A stretch of 64,000 nucleotides of DNA from Terrabacter sp. MAHUQ-38 (lineage in GTDB: Bacteria > Actinomycetota > Actinomycetes > Actinomycetales > Dermatophilaceae). The notes beneath the pieces were generated by a model, which was not told the DNA's origin, searched no databases, and was given only the letters and a program-made list of their open reading frames with translations. Both the position numbers and the translations under genes were made by a program. The stretch lies in assembly GCF_014518425.1 (NCBI RefSeq), contig NZ_JACVCU010000001.1, positions 1,302,001 through 1,366,000 of the forward strand, written 5' to 3'. Shown here one piece after another: positions 1 to 12,112 of the stretch (the first letter of the stretch is position 1; each line of letters begins with the position of its first letter).

Positions 1-34
1 ACCTCTGACGGGCCTTCGTCCGGCTCGGGCCGGC

Positions 35-2209
35 TCAGGCGGCGAGCGAGCGCCGCAGCAGCTCGACGAGCGCGTCCAGCTGGACGGTGTCGCCGCTCGA
101 GACGTCGACGTCGGCGCCGTCGAGCGCGCGCGCCGCGAGGCCCTGCTTCGCGTCGATGAGCTCGGCGATGCGCGAGTCGATCGTGCCAGCCGCGAGCAGG
201 CGCCAGGCGGTGACCGGCTCGTCCTGGCCGATGCGGTGCACGCGGTCGATGGCCTGCTGCTGCTCCGCGGCGGTCCATGACAGCTCGGCGAGGACGACGT
301 TCGAGGCCGCGTGGAGGTTGATCCCGACGCCAGCAGCGAGGAGCGAGCAGACCGCGACCGAGACCTCGGGATCCTTCTGGAAGCCGTCCAGGGCCTCGGT
401 GCGCTGCTTCGTCGTCTGCTCGCCGCGGATCGAGACGGTGCGCAGGCCGGCGTCGGCGAGTACCTGCTCGGCAGTGTCCATCACATCGATGTGCTTGGCG
501 AAGAGCACGACCTTGCCGACCGAGTGCGACAGCTGCGCGGCGTAGTCGGCGGCGAGCCGGGCCTTCGCCTGACCGATCTTGCGCACGAGCGTGAAGACGC
601 TCTCGGCACTCTTGCCATCGGACTTCTCACCGGTGCCGGCCCGCAGTTCCCCGGCGGCGACGCGACGCATGAGCGCCTCGTCGGGCTCGCCCGGGATCTC
701 GGCGCCATGGGCTTCGGCGAGCAGGGCACGGTAGCGACGGGCGAGCTTGTCGCCGAGCGCCTTCTCCGCGGCCCGGACCGAGCGGCCGAGGTCGTCGTCG
801 AGCTCGACCGTGATGTCCGCGATCCGCTTGTCGGGAAGGTCCTTCGCCACGTCGACCTTGCGACGGCGCACGATGCCCATGTCGATCACGGTCTGCCGCG
901 CCTCCGGGTAGAAGCCGCGGTCGGCGGGCGTGAGCCCGATCGAGTCCAGCTCACGGACGATCTCGGGAGACGGGCGGCCGTCCTTGATCCAGCCGAGGAA
1001 GCGCCAGATCGCGTCGAAGTCCTTGACGTCGTTGATGAGCGGCGTGCCGGTGAGGGCCATGAGCAGCGGGTTGCCACCCGGCGTCGTGGACCGGAGCCGG
1101 TCCGCGATGGCGAGCACCTGCTGCGAGCGCTGCGAGCTGAGGTTCTTGATGAAGTGGGCCTCGTCGACGACCATCGAGCGGAAGCCGAAGGACGAGAGCC
1201 AGCCGAAGTGCCGGTCGAGGATCTCGTAGTTGACGACGAAGACGTCGGCGAAGGCGTCGACGTCGTGGCCGTCGCCGTGGATGACGGTGACGCGGCGCTG
1301 CGGCGTCCACCGCTCGACCTCGCGCGCCCAGTTGATCTTCACGACGTTCGGCACGACGGCGAGCAGCGGGTAGGCGTTCGCGATCGAGGCCGCCATGACC
1401 GACTGCGCCGTCTTGCCGAGGCCCGGCTCGTCGGCGAGCAGGAAGGTGCGGTGGCCCTCCTGGACGCTCTGGAGGAAGCGCGACTGGTGGACCATGAGCT
1501 GCGACCCGGGTGGCGAGAACCGGTCGATCGTGGGCTTCGGCGGCAGGTCCATCGACGCTGCCTCGCCGCCGGCGCCCTGCTCGAAGGCGCGGTAGAGCGG
1601 GCTGAGCAGGTCCCACCCGGCGAGGCGGCCGGGCAGGTACTCCTGCTGGGCGCGGCCCACGTCGGGGGTGAGGAACGGGTTGGCCAGGGCGCGGGAGGGC
1701 ACCGACTGCGGCGTCACCTGACGGGCCGCGATCTGGGGCGGCACGACCGGTCTCGGCGGTTCCGCCGCCTGGATGACGAGGTCCTCCTCGGCGAGCTCCG
1801 CACCCGACTCGAGGAGCCAGTCGCGGCGCATCTGCTGCGCAGCGGGTCCCGGCTTGGCGTTCGCGTCGAGCAGGGTCAGCAGGCTCGTGTCGCGTGCCGC
1901 GATCTGCGCGAGGATCGTCGCGATGCCGTCGAGGCGCTTGAGCAGGTCGGCGCGGGTGCCCCCGGGGATCGACGTGTCGTCGCGCACGCGGGCCCGCTCG
2001 GAGCGCATGAGCAGGGCCACGACGAGGAACTTCGTCCGGTTCGTCGGGCTGGCCTTGCCCTTGCTCGAGACGCGGGCCTCGACCTCGCGGACCCTGCGCG
2101 CGAGCACGGGTATGAGCGGGGCGGGGTCGTCCCGGCGGGTGGCGGTCCTTCGCTGGCCCTGGGTCTGCCCCTGGCCGTCGGTCGGCTGGCGGCGAACGCG
2201 CGTTGCCAT
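35..2209 (-). CDS. SNF2-family DEAD/H helicase
   Basis: ATP-dependent DNA translocase of the SNF2/HepA group (724 aa). Visible motifs are Walker A LADEPGLGKTAQ near residue 260, the DEAH box VVDEAHFIKN near 348, LTGTPLIND near 388, and the C-terminal motif QAIDRVHRIGQ near 660, so both RecA-like lobes are complete. The first ~200 residues are basic and without recognised domain. I start at ATG 2209 because AGGAGG lies just 3 nt upstream; the frame stays open to 2305 but without a comparable ribosome site. The gene stands alone on the minus strand. Whether it works in transcription recycling (RapA-like) or DNA repair cannot be told from sequence. Confidence 0.9.
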   Translation of the reverse strand: MATRVRRQPTDGQGQTQGQRRTATRRDDPAPLIPVLARRVREVEARVSSKGKASPTNRTKFLVVALLMRSERARVRDDTSIPGGTRADLLKRLDGIATILAQIAARDTSLLTLLDANAKPGPAAQQMRRDWLLESGAELAEEDLVIQAAEPPRPVVPPQIAARQVTPQSVPSRALANPFLTPDVGRAQQEYLPGRLAGWDLLSPLYRAFEQGAGGEAASMDLPPKPTIDRFSPPGSQLMVHQSRFLQSVQEGHRTFLLADEPGLGKTAQSVMAASIANAYPLLAVVPNVVKINWAREVERWTPQRRVTVIHGDGHDVDAFADVFVVNYEILDRHFGWLSSFGFRSMVVDEAHFIKNLSSQRSQQVLAIADRLRSTTPGGNPLLMALTGTPLINDVKDFDAIWRFLGWIKDGRPSPEIVRELDSIGLTPADRGFYPEARQTVIDMGIVRRRKVDVAKDLPDKRIADITVELDDDLGRSVRAAEKALGDKLARRYRALLAEAHGAEIPGEPDEALMRRVAAGELRAGTGEKSDGKSAESVFTLVRKIGQAKARLAADYAAQLSHSVGKVVLFAKHIDVMDTAEQVLADAGLRTVSIRGEQTTKQRTEALDGFQKDPEVSVAVCSLLAAGVGINLHAASNVVLAELSWTAAEQQQAIDRVHRIGQDEPVTAWRLLAAGTIDSRIAELIDAKQGLAARALDGADVDVSSGDTVQLDALVELLRRSLAA

Positions 2210-2481
2210 GTTCCTCCTGATGACGCGGCGGACAACCGAGCCGGTGTCCCGGCGGCACCGTGACCCGGTGTCGGCGGCGGACTCGGCCCGAGTCCCGGTG
2301 GACACGCCCTCGCGCGCCCTACGTCCCTGGGCGGGTGGCGCGTCACGCGGGGCGTGGGGTGCCGGGCCCGTCGGTGCGCCGCGGACGGGCGCTGGGACAG
2401 CTCGACTCTACAGGCCGATCCGCGACCCCGGCGCCGTATGCCGGCTGCGGGCCTCGCGCAGCTCGGTGCGGCCCGGCGCGC

Positions 2482-3276
2482 TCAGCCCAGGTTGACCCCG
2501 ACGAGCGCGCCGATGGCATACGTCACCGCCATGGCGACGAGCCCGCCGGCGACGTTGCGGGCGATGGCGCGCGGGAGGGGGCTGCGCCCCAGTCGTGCAC
2601 TGGTCCAGCCGGTCAGGGCGAGGGCGGCGGCGACGCTGGTCACGGTGACGTGGATGCGCACGGTGGCCGGGCTGAAGGCGATCGTGAGCAGCGGCAGGAG
2701 GGCGCCGACGACGAACGAGACCATCGACGCGCCGGCGGCCTGCCAGGGGTTGGTGAGGTCGGTGGGGTCGATGCCGAGCTCGGCGTCCGCATGGGCGGCG
2801 AGCGCGTCGTGGGCGGTCAGCTCGCGCGCCACGTCCTCGGCGAGGTCGCGGCTCATCCCCTTGCCCTCGTAGAGCCGGGTCAGCTCCTCGAGCTCGCCGA
2901 CCGGGTCCTCGCGCAGCTCCTGCCGCTCCAGCTTGATGAGCGCCCGCTCGGAGTCACGCTGCGTGCTCACGGAGACGTACTCGCCGGCGGCCATCGACAT
3001 CGCGCCCGCGGCGAGCGCGGCGATGCCGGAGAGGACGATCGAGCCCTTGTCGCTCGTCGCGCTCGCGAACCCGACGACGACGCCCGCCGTCGAGACGATG
3101 CCGTCGTTGGCGCCGAGGACTCCCGCGCGGAGCCAGTTGAGGCGGGCCCCAACGCTCTCGTCGTGTGGTTCGTCGTGCCCGTGCGCGTCACGGCGGAGGT
3201 CGACCGGCGTCGGGTCGTCGGCGAGGGCGTGCACGAGGTCGGCTGCCTCGTCGTCGGAGGCGCGGATGTCGGCCAT
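2482..3276 (-). CDS. VIT1/CCC1-family iron/manganese transporter
   Basis: Membrane transporter of the VIT1/CCC1 family, which moves Fe2+ or Mn2+ out of the cytoplasm (264 aa). The family start of the membrane domain is clear: LNWLRAGVLGANDGIVSTAG near residues 45-65, followed by a hydrophobic helix, a charged cytoplasmic segment rich in Glu (SERALIKLERQELREDPVGE, the metal-binding region in the family) and three hydrophobic helices at the C-terminus. ATG 3276 has GGAG at a proper distance; the frame extends to 3351 without support. About 68 bp upstream lies an IdeR/DtxR-type iron box (3344-3362), which suggests iron control and fits a role in iron handling. Confidence 0.88.
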   Translation of the reverse strand: MADIRASDDEAADLVHALADDPTPVDLRRDAHGHDEPHDESVGARLNWLRAGVLGANDGIVSTAGVVVGFASATSDKGSIVLSGIAALAAGAMSMAAGEYVSVSTQRDSERALIKLERQELREDPVGELEELTRLYEGKGMSRDLAEDVARELTAHDALAAHADAELGIDPTDLTNPWQAAGASMVSFVVGALLPLLTIAFSPATVRIHVTVTSVAAALALTGWTSARLGRSPLPRAIARNVAGGLVAMAVTYAIGALVGVNLG

Positions 3277-3343
3277 GGGTGCTCCGATCCAGCGGGGACG
3301 TCGGCTCGCTCCGATCGTGGCACCTGCCGCGGACCGTGTCATC

Positions 3344-3362
3344 GAAGGCAAGGCTCACCTGA
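3344..3362. promoter_or_regulatory. candidate IdeR/DtxR (DmdR) iron box
   Basis: The 19-mer GAAGGCAAGGCTCACCTGA agrees with the Streptomyces-type iron box TTAGGTTAGGCTCACCTAA at 14 of 19 positions, including the whole AGGCTCACCT core. It lies between the divergent CCC1/VIT1 transporter gene and the hybrid kinase gene, about 67 bp from each start. Confidence 0.55.
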
Positions 3363-3428
3363 GGGCCGTCGGAACCGAAACGCGACGACATGCGAGCGCA
3401 ATGCCGCCCGATGCGCGAGGATCGGAAC

Positions 3429-6647
<3,219 letters not shown>

Positions 6648-6682
6648 CCTCGGCCCCCGGCGGGTTCAGCCAGGTGTCGCGC

Positions 6683-7411
6683 TCAGGTCGTCTTCGTGGT
6701 GCCGGTCGACGAGCCGGTGTCGCTCTGCCCCGAGCCGCCGTCGTCTCCGGACCGCGGTGATGTGCCGCCGCCGGAGAACGGGTCGATGCCCTGGTTCAGC
6801 TGTTGGAGCAGGTCCTGCGGGTCCAGCTGGCTGAGCTGGTTCGGGTCGATGCCACCCAAGCCGCCGCCCGGCACACCGTTCTGGAGGTTGGGCAGCTGAC
6901 CGCCGTTCTGACCCTGCTGGTTCGGCAGCTGCTGGCCGTTCTGGTTCTGTTGGCGGCCGGGGAACTGGAACATGCGGCCGTTCCCGCGGACGCCCGTGTC
7001 GCTGCCGGTCGACCCGGCGGGCATCGCGGCGGCGGCACCGATGGCGCCGGCCGACGCGAGCACGATCGTCAGGCCCGCGGTCACGGCTGTCTTCTTGGCG
7101 CTCCAGCGCATGCCGTCGCCCGTCGCGTTCTGCTCGCGCGCGGGCAGGCCGGTCGGTGAGACCGGCACGGCCGGCCCGGCGATCGGTGCCACAGCGGCCG
7201 ACGACTCAGCCGTGGGCGTCGGACCTGGCGTCGCGGCATACGCGTAGGGCGTGGCCGGAGGGGTCACCGGAGGCTCGGACGTCGCCGCGGAGGTCGGCAA
7301 CGTCTGCGTCTCGTCTGGGACGGCGGGCCTGGCCGGCGCGCCGGGGTCGAACTGCGGGAGGCCCGACCGCGGCTGCTCTGCGGGGCCCGGGTGCGTGGAC
7401 TCGTTGCTCAT
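6683..7411 (-). CDS. membrane-anchored protein with Pro-rich head and Gln/Asn/Gly-rich tail
   Basis: I do not recognise the family. The 242-aa reading has a disordered Pro/Ala-rich N-terminal half, one hydrophobic helix (AVTAGLTIVLASAGAIGAAA, about residues 100-120), and an exported-side tail dominated by Gln, Asn, Gly and Leu (NQNGQQLPNQQGQNGGQLPN), ending Ser/Thr/Gly-rich. Topology suggests cytoplasmic head, single membrane span and extracellular low-complexity tail. ATG 7411 is chosen; the frame runs on to 7543 through what looks like promoter DNA. It is divergent from the OmpR-type response regulator and shares with it an intergenic region carrying phased CACAGG repeats, so it is a likely target or accessory of that two-component system. 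Confidence 0.7.
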   Translation of the reverse strand: MSNESTHPGPAEQPRSGLPQFDPGAPARPAVPDETQTLPTSAATSEPPVTPPATPYAYAATPGPTPTAESSAAVAPIAGPAVPVSPTGLPAREQNATGDGMRWSAKKTAVTAGLTIVLASAGAIGAAAAMPAGSTGSDTGVRGNGRMFQFPGRQQNQNGQQLPNQQGQNGGQLPNLQNGVPGGGLGGIDPNQLSQLDPQDLLQQLNQGIDPFSGGGTSPRSGDDGGSGQSDTGSSTGTTKTT

Positions 7412-7490
7412 GACAGCAACGGTCGAGTCGCTCCCTGTGTGAGCGCTGTGGCGGACCCGTCGGACTGCTGGGACTTGCGGACAGACGGTC

Positions 7491-7529
7491 CACAGGAATC
7501 GCACAGGGATGTGCTGGTCATCGCACAGG
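7491..7529 (+). promoter_or_regulatory. phased direct repeats CACAGG (candidate response-regulator site)
   Basis: CACAGG occurs at 7491, 7502 and 7524, i.e. at 11- and 22-bp spacing, just upstream of the response regulator start at 7552. A fourth copy in opposite orientation is at 7434-7439. OmpR-family regulators commonly bind tandem half-sites one helical turn apart, so autoregulation is inferred. Confidence 0.5.
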
Positions 7530-7551
7530 GCCGCAGGCTTCACTGGATGAC

Positions 7552-8289
7552 ATGAGCGAGAAGACCACGTCCGCCGCGGCCCGCCTCCAGCGACTCGACG
7601 GCTCCCCGGTGCGGGTGCTGGTCGTCGACGACGAGGCCAACCTCACCGAGCTGCTCGGCATGGCCCTGCGCTACGAGGGCTGGGAGGTGCGGTCGGCCGG
7701 CACCGGCATGGAGGCCGTCCGCGCGGCTCGCGAGTTCGACCCCGACGCGGTCGTCCTCGACATGATGCTCCCCGACTTCGACGGCCTCGAGGTGCTGCGG
7801 CGGATGCGCGCCGACAACGCCAACGTGCCCGTCCTCTTCCTCACGGCCAAGGACGCCGTCGAGGACCGCGTCTCGGGCCTGACCGCCGGCGGCGACGACT
7901 ACGTCACGAAGCCCTTCTCGCTCGAGGAGGTCGTCGCCCGGGTGCGCGCCCTCATGCGCCGCACGACGATCGCCGTCTCGTCCTCGGACTCGGTCCTGGT
8001 CGTCGGCGACCTCACCCTCGACGAGGACAGCCACGAGGTGATGCGTGGCGGTGTCGAGATCCACCTCACCGCAACGGAGTTCGAGCTCCTGCGCTACCTC
8101 ATGCGCAACCCGAAGCGCGTGCTGTCGAAGGCGCAGATCCTCGACCGTGTCTGGAACTACGACTTCGGCGGCCAGGCCAACGTCGTCGAGCTCTACATCT
8201 CCTACCTGCGCAAGAAGATCGACGCGGGCCGCGAGCCGATGATCCACACCATGCGAGGAGCCGGCTATGTCCTCAAGCCGGCCGCCTGA
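7552..8289 (+). CDS. OmpR/MprA-type response regulator
   Basis: DNA-binding response regulator, 245 aa. The receiver domain begins VRVLVVDDEANLTELLGMAL, with the phosphorylatable Asp in VVLDMMLPDFDG (about residue 70) and the conserved Lys in DYVTKPFSLEEV. The C-terminal winged helix (about 145-242) shows LTATEFELLRYLMRNPKRVL and the recognition region ILDRVWNYDFGGQANVVELY, typical of the OmpR family. It overlaps the following sensor kinase gene by 23 bp, which indicates translational coupling in one operon. Upstream CACAGG repeats suggest autoregulation. Confidence 0.95.
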   Translation: MSEKTTSAAARLQRLDGSPVRVLVVDDEANLTELLGMALRYEGWEVRSAGTGMEAVRAAREFDPDAVVLDMMLPDFDGLEVLRRMRADNANVPVLFLTAKDAVEDRVSGLTAGGDDYVTKPFSLEEVVARVRALMRRTTIAVSSSDSVLVVGDLTLDEDSHEVMRGGVEIHLTATEFELLRYLMRNPKRVLSKAQILDRVWNYDFGGQANVVELYISYLRKKIDAGREPMIHTMRGAGYVLKPAA

Positions 8290-9928
8290 GACGACGGGCG
8301 TCGACCGGCCGGGCCCCGACGACCTGCCCGACGCCGAGGGGGCGCCCGCGCCCGATCTCGTGCCGGAGCCGGTGGGTCTCGGCGACGAGAGCGGCTCGAG
8401 AGTCCCTGCCGCCGCCGGCGACCCGGACACCCAGGACGTCACCTCGCCGCGGCCCACCGTGCGACAGCGTCTCTCCGACGCGCAGGACCGCGTCCAGCCG
8501 TGGTCGGCCTGGACGCTGCGAGCCAAGCTCGTCGCGTCGATGCTCGCGCTCTTCACGGTGCTCAGCATGATGACTGCGGTCTTCACCGTCACCGCCCTGA
8601 ACCAGGCCCTGATCGGTCAGGTCGACAAGCAGCTCACCGACACCCTCAACAGGGGAGGCGGCGCCCGTCCAGGTCCTGACGGTCCGGGAGGCGGACCCGG
8701 CGCGGATCGAATCGAGATCTTCCTGACCAGCGACGGCGAAGCCGGCTACGTGTACTCCGCTGGAGAGCGGGCGGTGCTCACGGCCGAGGACGTCAGCCTG
8801 GCGAAGGCCGCCGGCATCGGGTCGACGCCTCGTACCCTCGACTTCGGTGGCGACATCGGGCGCTATCGCGTGGTCGCCGGCGTCAAGACCATCACCAACC
8901 TCGCGACCGGCGACCGGGTCCCGGGAACGTACATCGCGGGCATCTCGACGGCGTCGACGGACGTCATCGTCGCCCGGATGGTCCTCATCGCCGTGGCCAC
9001 GGTCGGCGCCGGCATCGTCCTCGTCGCCGTCCTCGGCACCTGGCTCGTGCGCCGCAACCTCGAGCCGCTGCGACGGGTGGCCGCCACCGCCACCAAGGTG
9101 TCGCAGATGCCGCTGCACTCGGGCAAGGTCGCGCTCGCCGAGCGCGTCGACAGCGCTGACACGGACAGGCGCACCGAGGTGGGCCAGGTGGGCGCTGCGT
9201 TCAACGAGATGCTCGACCACGTCGACCAGGCCCTCAACGCCCGCCACCAGAGCGAGCAGCGGGTGCGCCAGTTCGTCGCCGACGCGTCGCACGAGCTGCG
9301 GACCCCGCTGGCCTCCATCAAGGGGTATGCGGAGCTGTCGCGTCGCGAGCCCAACGCCGTGCCCCCGACGGTGACCCATGCGATGGGCCGCATCGAGTCC
9401 GAGGCGAACCGGATGAGCTCGCTCGTCGAGGACCTCCTGCTCCTCGCGCGCCTCGACGCCGGCCGACCGCTCGACGCCGCACCGGTCGACATGTCGATGC
9501 TCGTCATCAACGCCGTCAGCGACGCACACGCGGCCTCGCCCGGGCACCGATGGGACCTCGACCTGCCGCCCGAGCCGGTCGAGGTGACGGGCGATGCGGC
9601 GCGCCTGCACCAGGTCGTCGCCAACCTGCTCGCGAACGCCCGCACCCACACGCCCGACGGCACGCGCGTGACGACGTCGGTGCAGCCGGAGGGCGAATGG
9701 GTCCGGGTGGCCGTGCACGACGACGGGCCCGGCGTCCCGGACACCCTGCAGCCCAACGTCTTCGAGCGGTTCGCCCGAGGCGACGACGCCCGCAACCGGG
9801 CCGGTGGCAGCACGGGCCTTGGCCTGTCGATCGTCGCCGCCGTGAGCAAGGCCCACGGGGGGCGCGTCGAGCTCGACAGCAAGCCCGGCGACACGACGTT
9901 CTCGCTGCTGCTGCCGGCTGCCACGTAG
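8267..9928 (+). CDS. sensor histidine kinase of OmpR-type two-component system
   Basis: Membrane sensor kinase, 553 aa. After an ~80-residue cytoplasmic Pro/Gly-rich leader come a first membrane helix (LVASMLALFTVLSMMTAVFT, ~88-108), an extracytoplasmic segment of about 130 residues, and a second helix (MVLIAVATVGAGIVLVAVLG, ~238-258). HAMP follows, then HisKA with ADASHELRTPLASIKGYAEL (His ~342), the N-box VVANLLANARTHT and G-boxes DDGPGVPD and GSTGLGLSIV. ATG 8267 has AGGAG at good spacing inside the end of the regulator gene. The pair forms one operon closed by the strong hairpin at 9958-9991. Confidence 0.95.
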   Translation: MSSSRPPETTGVDRPGPDDLPDAEGAPAPDLVPEPVGLGDESGSRVPAAAGDPDTQDVTSPRPTVRQRLSDAQDRVQPWSAWTLRAKLVASMLALFTVLSMMTAVFTVTALNQALIGQVDKQLTDTLNRGGGARPGPDGPGGGPGADRIEIFLTSDGEAGYVYSAGERAVLTAEDVSLAKAAGIGSTPRTLDFGGDIGRYRVVAGVKTITNLATGDRVPGTYIAGISTASTDVIVARMVLIAVATVGAGIVLVAVLGTWLVRRNLEPLRRVAATATKVSQMPLHSGKVALAERVDSADTDRRTEVGQVGAAFNEMLDHVDQALNARHQSEQRVRQFVADASHELRTPLASIKGYAELSRREPNAVPPTVTHAMGRIESEANRMSSLVEDLLLLARLDAGRPLDAAPVDMSMLVINAVSDAHAASPGHRWDLDLPPEPVEVTGDAARLHQVVANLLANARTHTPDGTRVTTSVQPEGEWVRVAVHDDGPGVPDTLQPNVFERFARGDDARNRAGGSTGLGLSIVAAVSKAHGGRVELDSKPGDTTFSLLLPAAT

Positions 9929-9957
9929 ACCCACCAGCACCCGCCGCCTTTCCCACA

Positions 9958-9991
9958 GCGCGCCAACTCAGCCCCCGCTGAGTTGGCGCGC
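9958..9991 (+). terminator. perfect 15-bp hairpin terminator
   Basis: Arms GCGCGCCAACTCAGC (9958-9972) and GCTGAGTTGGCGCGC (9977-9991) are exact complements around a CCCC loop, 30 bp after the kinase stop codon. There is no T run, which is usual for actinobacterial terminators. Confidence 0.8.
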
Positions 9992-10054
9992 ACTCATCAC
10001 CGTGCCAAAGTCCGGTCATAGGGAGTGCACAGACCCGAGCCCGACCGTTGGGGC

Positions 10055-12112
10055 ATGGACACGATGACCCTCACCACCACGGGCACGGCGGGCAGTACCG
10101 CACCGGCGCCCTCGGGGCCGGCCGACCCGCGCCCCCAGTCCCTCTCGACGCCCGCCACCCGCACGGGTCGTCCCGGTCGGCTCCAGCGCCTGTGGCGCGG
10201 CGCCGACGCGGACCCGTCCTGGGCGCGTCCGGCCATGTTCGGCCTGCTCCTCGCGACCCTCGTCCTCTACACGTGGAACCTCACGGCGAGCGGCTACGCG
10301 AACTCGTTCTACTCCGCCGCGGTCCAGGCCGGCAGCGACAGCTGGAAGGCGTTCTTCTTCGGCAGCTCCGACGCCGCGAGCTCGATCACCGTCGACAAGC
10401 CACCGGCATCCCTGTGGGTCATGGCCCTGTCGGTGCGGGTGCTGGGGCTCAGCTCGTTCGCGATCCTCCTGCCGCAGGCGCTCATGGGCGTCGCGACCGT
10501 CGGCGTCGTCTTCACGACCGTCAAGCGCCACTTCGGCGCGGCGGCCGGCCTCATCGGCGGCGCCGTCGTCGCGCTGACCCCGGTCGCGGCGCTGATGTTC
10601 ACCTTCAACAACCCGGATGCCCTGCTGACGCTCCTCATGGCGCTCGGCGCGTGGGCCACGATGAAGGCCATCGAGCAGGCGTCGCCCAAGTGGATGATGA
10701 TCGTCGGCGTCTTCATCGGCCTGGGCTTCCTCACGAAGACCCTGCAGGTGCTGCTCGTCGTGCCGTTCTTCGGCCTGGCGTACCTCGTGGCGGCGCCGAC
10801 GACCCTGCGCAGGCGCATGGTCCACTCGGTCCTCGCCGTCGGTGCCATGGTGCTGTCGGCCGGCTGGTGGGTCGCGATCGTCGAGCTCATCCCGGCCTCC
10901 GCCCGCCCGTACATCGGTGGCAGCCAGACGAACTCGTTCCTCGAGCTCACGTTCGGCTACAACGGCCTCGGCCGTCTCAACGGCGACGAGACCGGCTCGG
11001 TCGGTGGCGGCGGTGCCGGCGGTGGCGGCGGTGGGGGCGGCAACTGGGGCGCGACCGGTCTCTTCCGGATGTTCTCCACGAGCGTCGGCGACCAGGTCTC
11101 GTGGCTCATCCCGACCGCCCTGATCCTGCTCGCCGCGGGCCTGTGGATGCGGGGCCGCCGCCCACGCACCGACCTGCGTCGTGCGGCCTACCTCGTCTGG
11201 GGCGGCTGGCTCGTCGTCACGATGCTCGTCTTCTCGTTCATGGCCGGCATCTTCCACGAGTACTACACGGTGGCCCTCGCGCCGGCGATCGGGGCGCTCG
11301 TCGGCATGGGTGCCGTCGAGGCCTGGGAGCGGCGCTCGGGAGCCGTCGGCACGGTCGTCCTGGCCGCCGCGACGGCTGCCGCGGCGACCTGGAGCTTCAT
11401 CCTCCTCTCGCGCACGACGGCCTACGGTGACTGGCTGCGCGTCTCGGTGCTCGCGGTGGGCATGGCCGCGGCCCTGCTGATCCTCGCGACCCGCTGGTTG
11501 CACGCGCGGGCCGTCCCACTCGTCGTCGCGGGCGCGCTCGTCGCCGGCCTCGCCGGCCCCGGTGCGTATGCCGTGTCGACCACCGCGCAGGGCCACACGG
11601 GCTCGATCGTGACGGCCGGCCCCGCGGGCACGAGCCGCGGTCCCGGCGGGATGCGCGGCGGGATGCCGACCCAGCTGCAGGCGCCGAACGGCACGACCCA
11701 GCAGGGCGCACCGCAGATCGGCGGCGGTGGCGGCATGGGTGGCCTGCTCGACGCCTCGACTCCGAGCACCGCCGTCGTCGCGGCCCTGTCGGCGAACGCC
11801 GACCAGTACACGTGGGTCGCCGCAGCCGTCGGGTCCCAGACCGCGGCCGGTCTCCAGCTCGGCACGCAGCTGCCGATCATGGCGATCGGCGGGTTCAACG
11901 GATCCGACCCGAGCCCGACGCTCGCGCAGTTCCAGCAGTACGTCGCCAACGGGCAGATCCACTACTTCGCCAGTGGCGGAAGGGGATTCGGCAACCAGAA
12001 CGGCGGCAGCAGCGCATCGTCCGAGATCAGCTCGTGGGTGCAGCAGAACTTCTCCCAGGTGTCGATCGACGGCTCGACGTTCTACGACCTGACCCAGCCG
12101 CTGCAGGGATGA
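10055..12112 (+). CDS. family-39-like membrane glycosyltransferase (ArnT/PMT-like)
   Basis: Integral membrane glycosyltransferase of the GT39/ArnT-like superfamily, about 685 aa, expected to transfer a sugar from a polyprenyl-phosphate donor on the outer face of the membrane. There are about a dozen hydrophobic helices. The first external loop carries SSDAASSITVDKPPASLW, the DKPP motif typical of this actinobacterial group, and the HYFA segment near the C-terminus belongs to the globular outer domain. A poly-Gly stretch (GGGGAGGGGGGGG) lies in a loop near residue 315. ATG 10055 is favoured; a GTG at 10025 is in frame. It overlaps the GtrA gene by 4 nt (ATGA), implying coupled function. Confidence 0.88.
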   Translation: MDTMTLTTTGTAGSTAPAPSGPADPRPQSLSTPATRTGRPGRLQRLWRGADADPSWARPAMFGLLLATLVLYTWNLTASGYANSFYSAAVQAGSDSWKAFFFGSSDAASSITVDKPPASLWVMALSVRVLGLSSFAILLPQALMGVATVGVVFTTVKRHFGAAAGLIGGAVVALTPVAALMFTFNNPDALLTLLMALGAWATMKAIEQASPKWMMIVGVFIGLGFLTKTLQVLLVVPFFGLAYLVAAPTTLRRRMVHSVLAVGAMVLSAGWWVAIVELIPASARPYIGGSQTNSFLELTFGYNGLGRLNGDETGSVGGGGAGGGGGGGGNWGATGLFRMFSTSVGDQVSWLIPTALILLAAGLWMRGRRPRTDLRRAAYLVWGGWLVVTMLVFSFMAGIFHEYYTVALAPAIGALVGMGAVEAWERRSGAVGTVVLAAATAAAATWSFILLSRTTAYGDWLRVSVLAVGMAAALLILATRWLHARAVPLVVAGALVAGLAGPGAYAVSTTAQGHTGSIVTAGPAGTSRGPGGMRGGMPTQLQAPNGTTQQGAPQIGGGGGMGGLLDASTPSTAVVAALSANADQYTWVAAAVGSQTAAGLQLGTQLPIMAIGGFNGSDPSPTLAQFQQYVANGQIHYFASGGRGFGNQNGGSSASSEISSWVQQNFSQVSIDGSTFYDLTQPLQG

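Noticed and set aside
311-2263. Long plus-strand frame (650 codons) opposite the SNF2 helicase
   Set aside because: Composition is Arg/Gly/Asp-rich without motifs; it is the antisense shadow of a real gene in GC-rich DNA.
10025-10054. GTG 10025 as start of the GT39 gene
   Set aside because: No ribosome site, and the extra ten residues lack support; ATG 10055 kept, though not proved.
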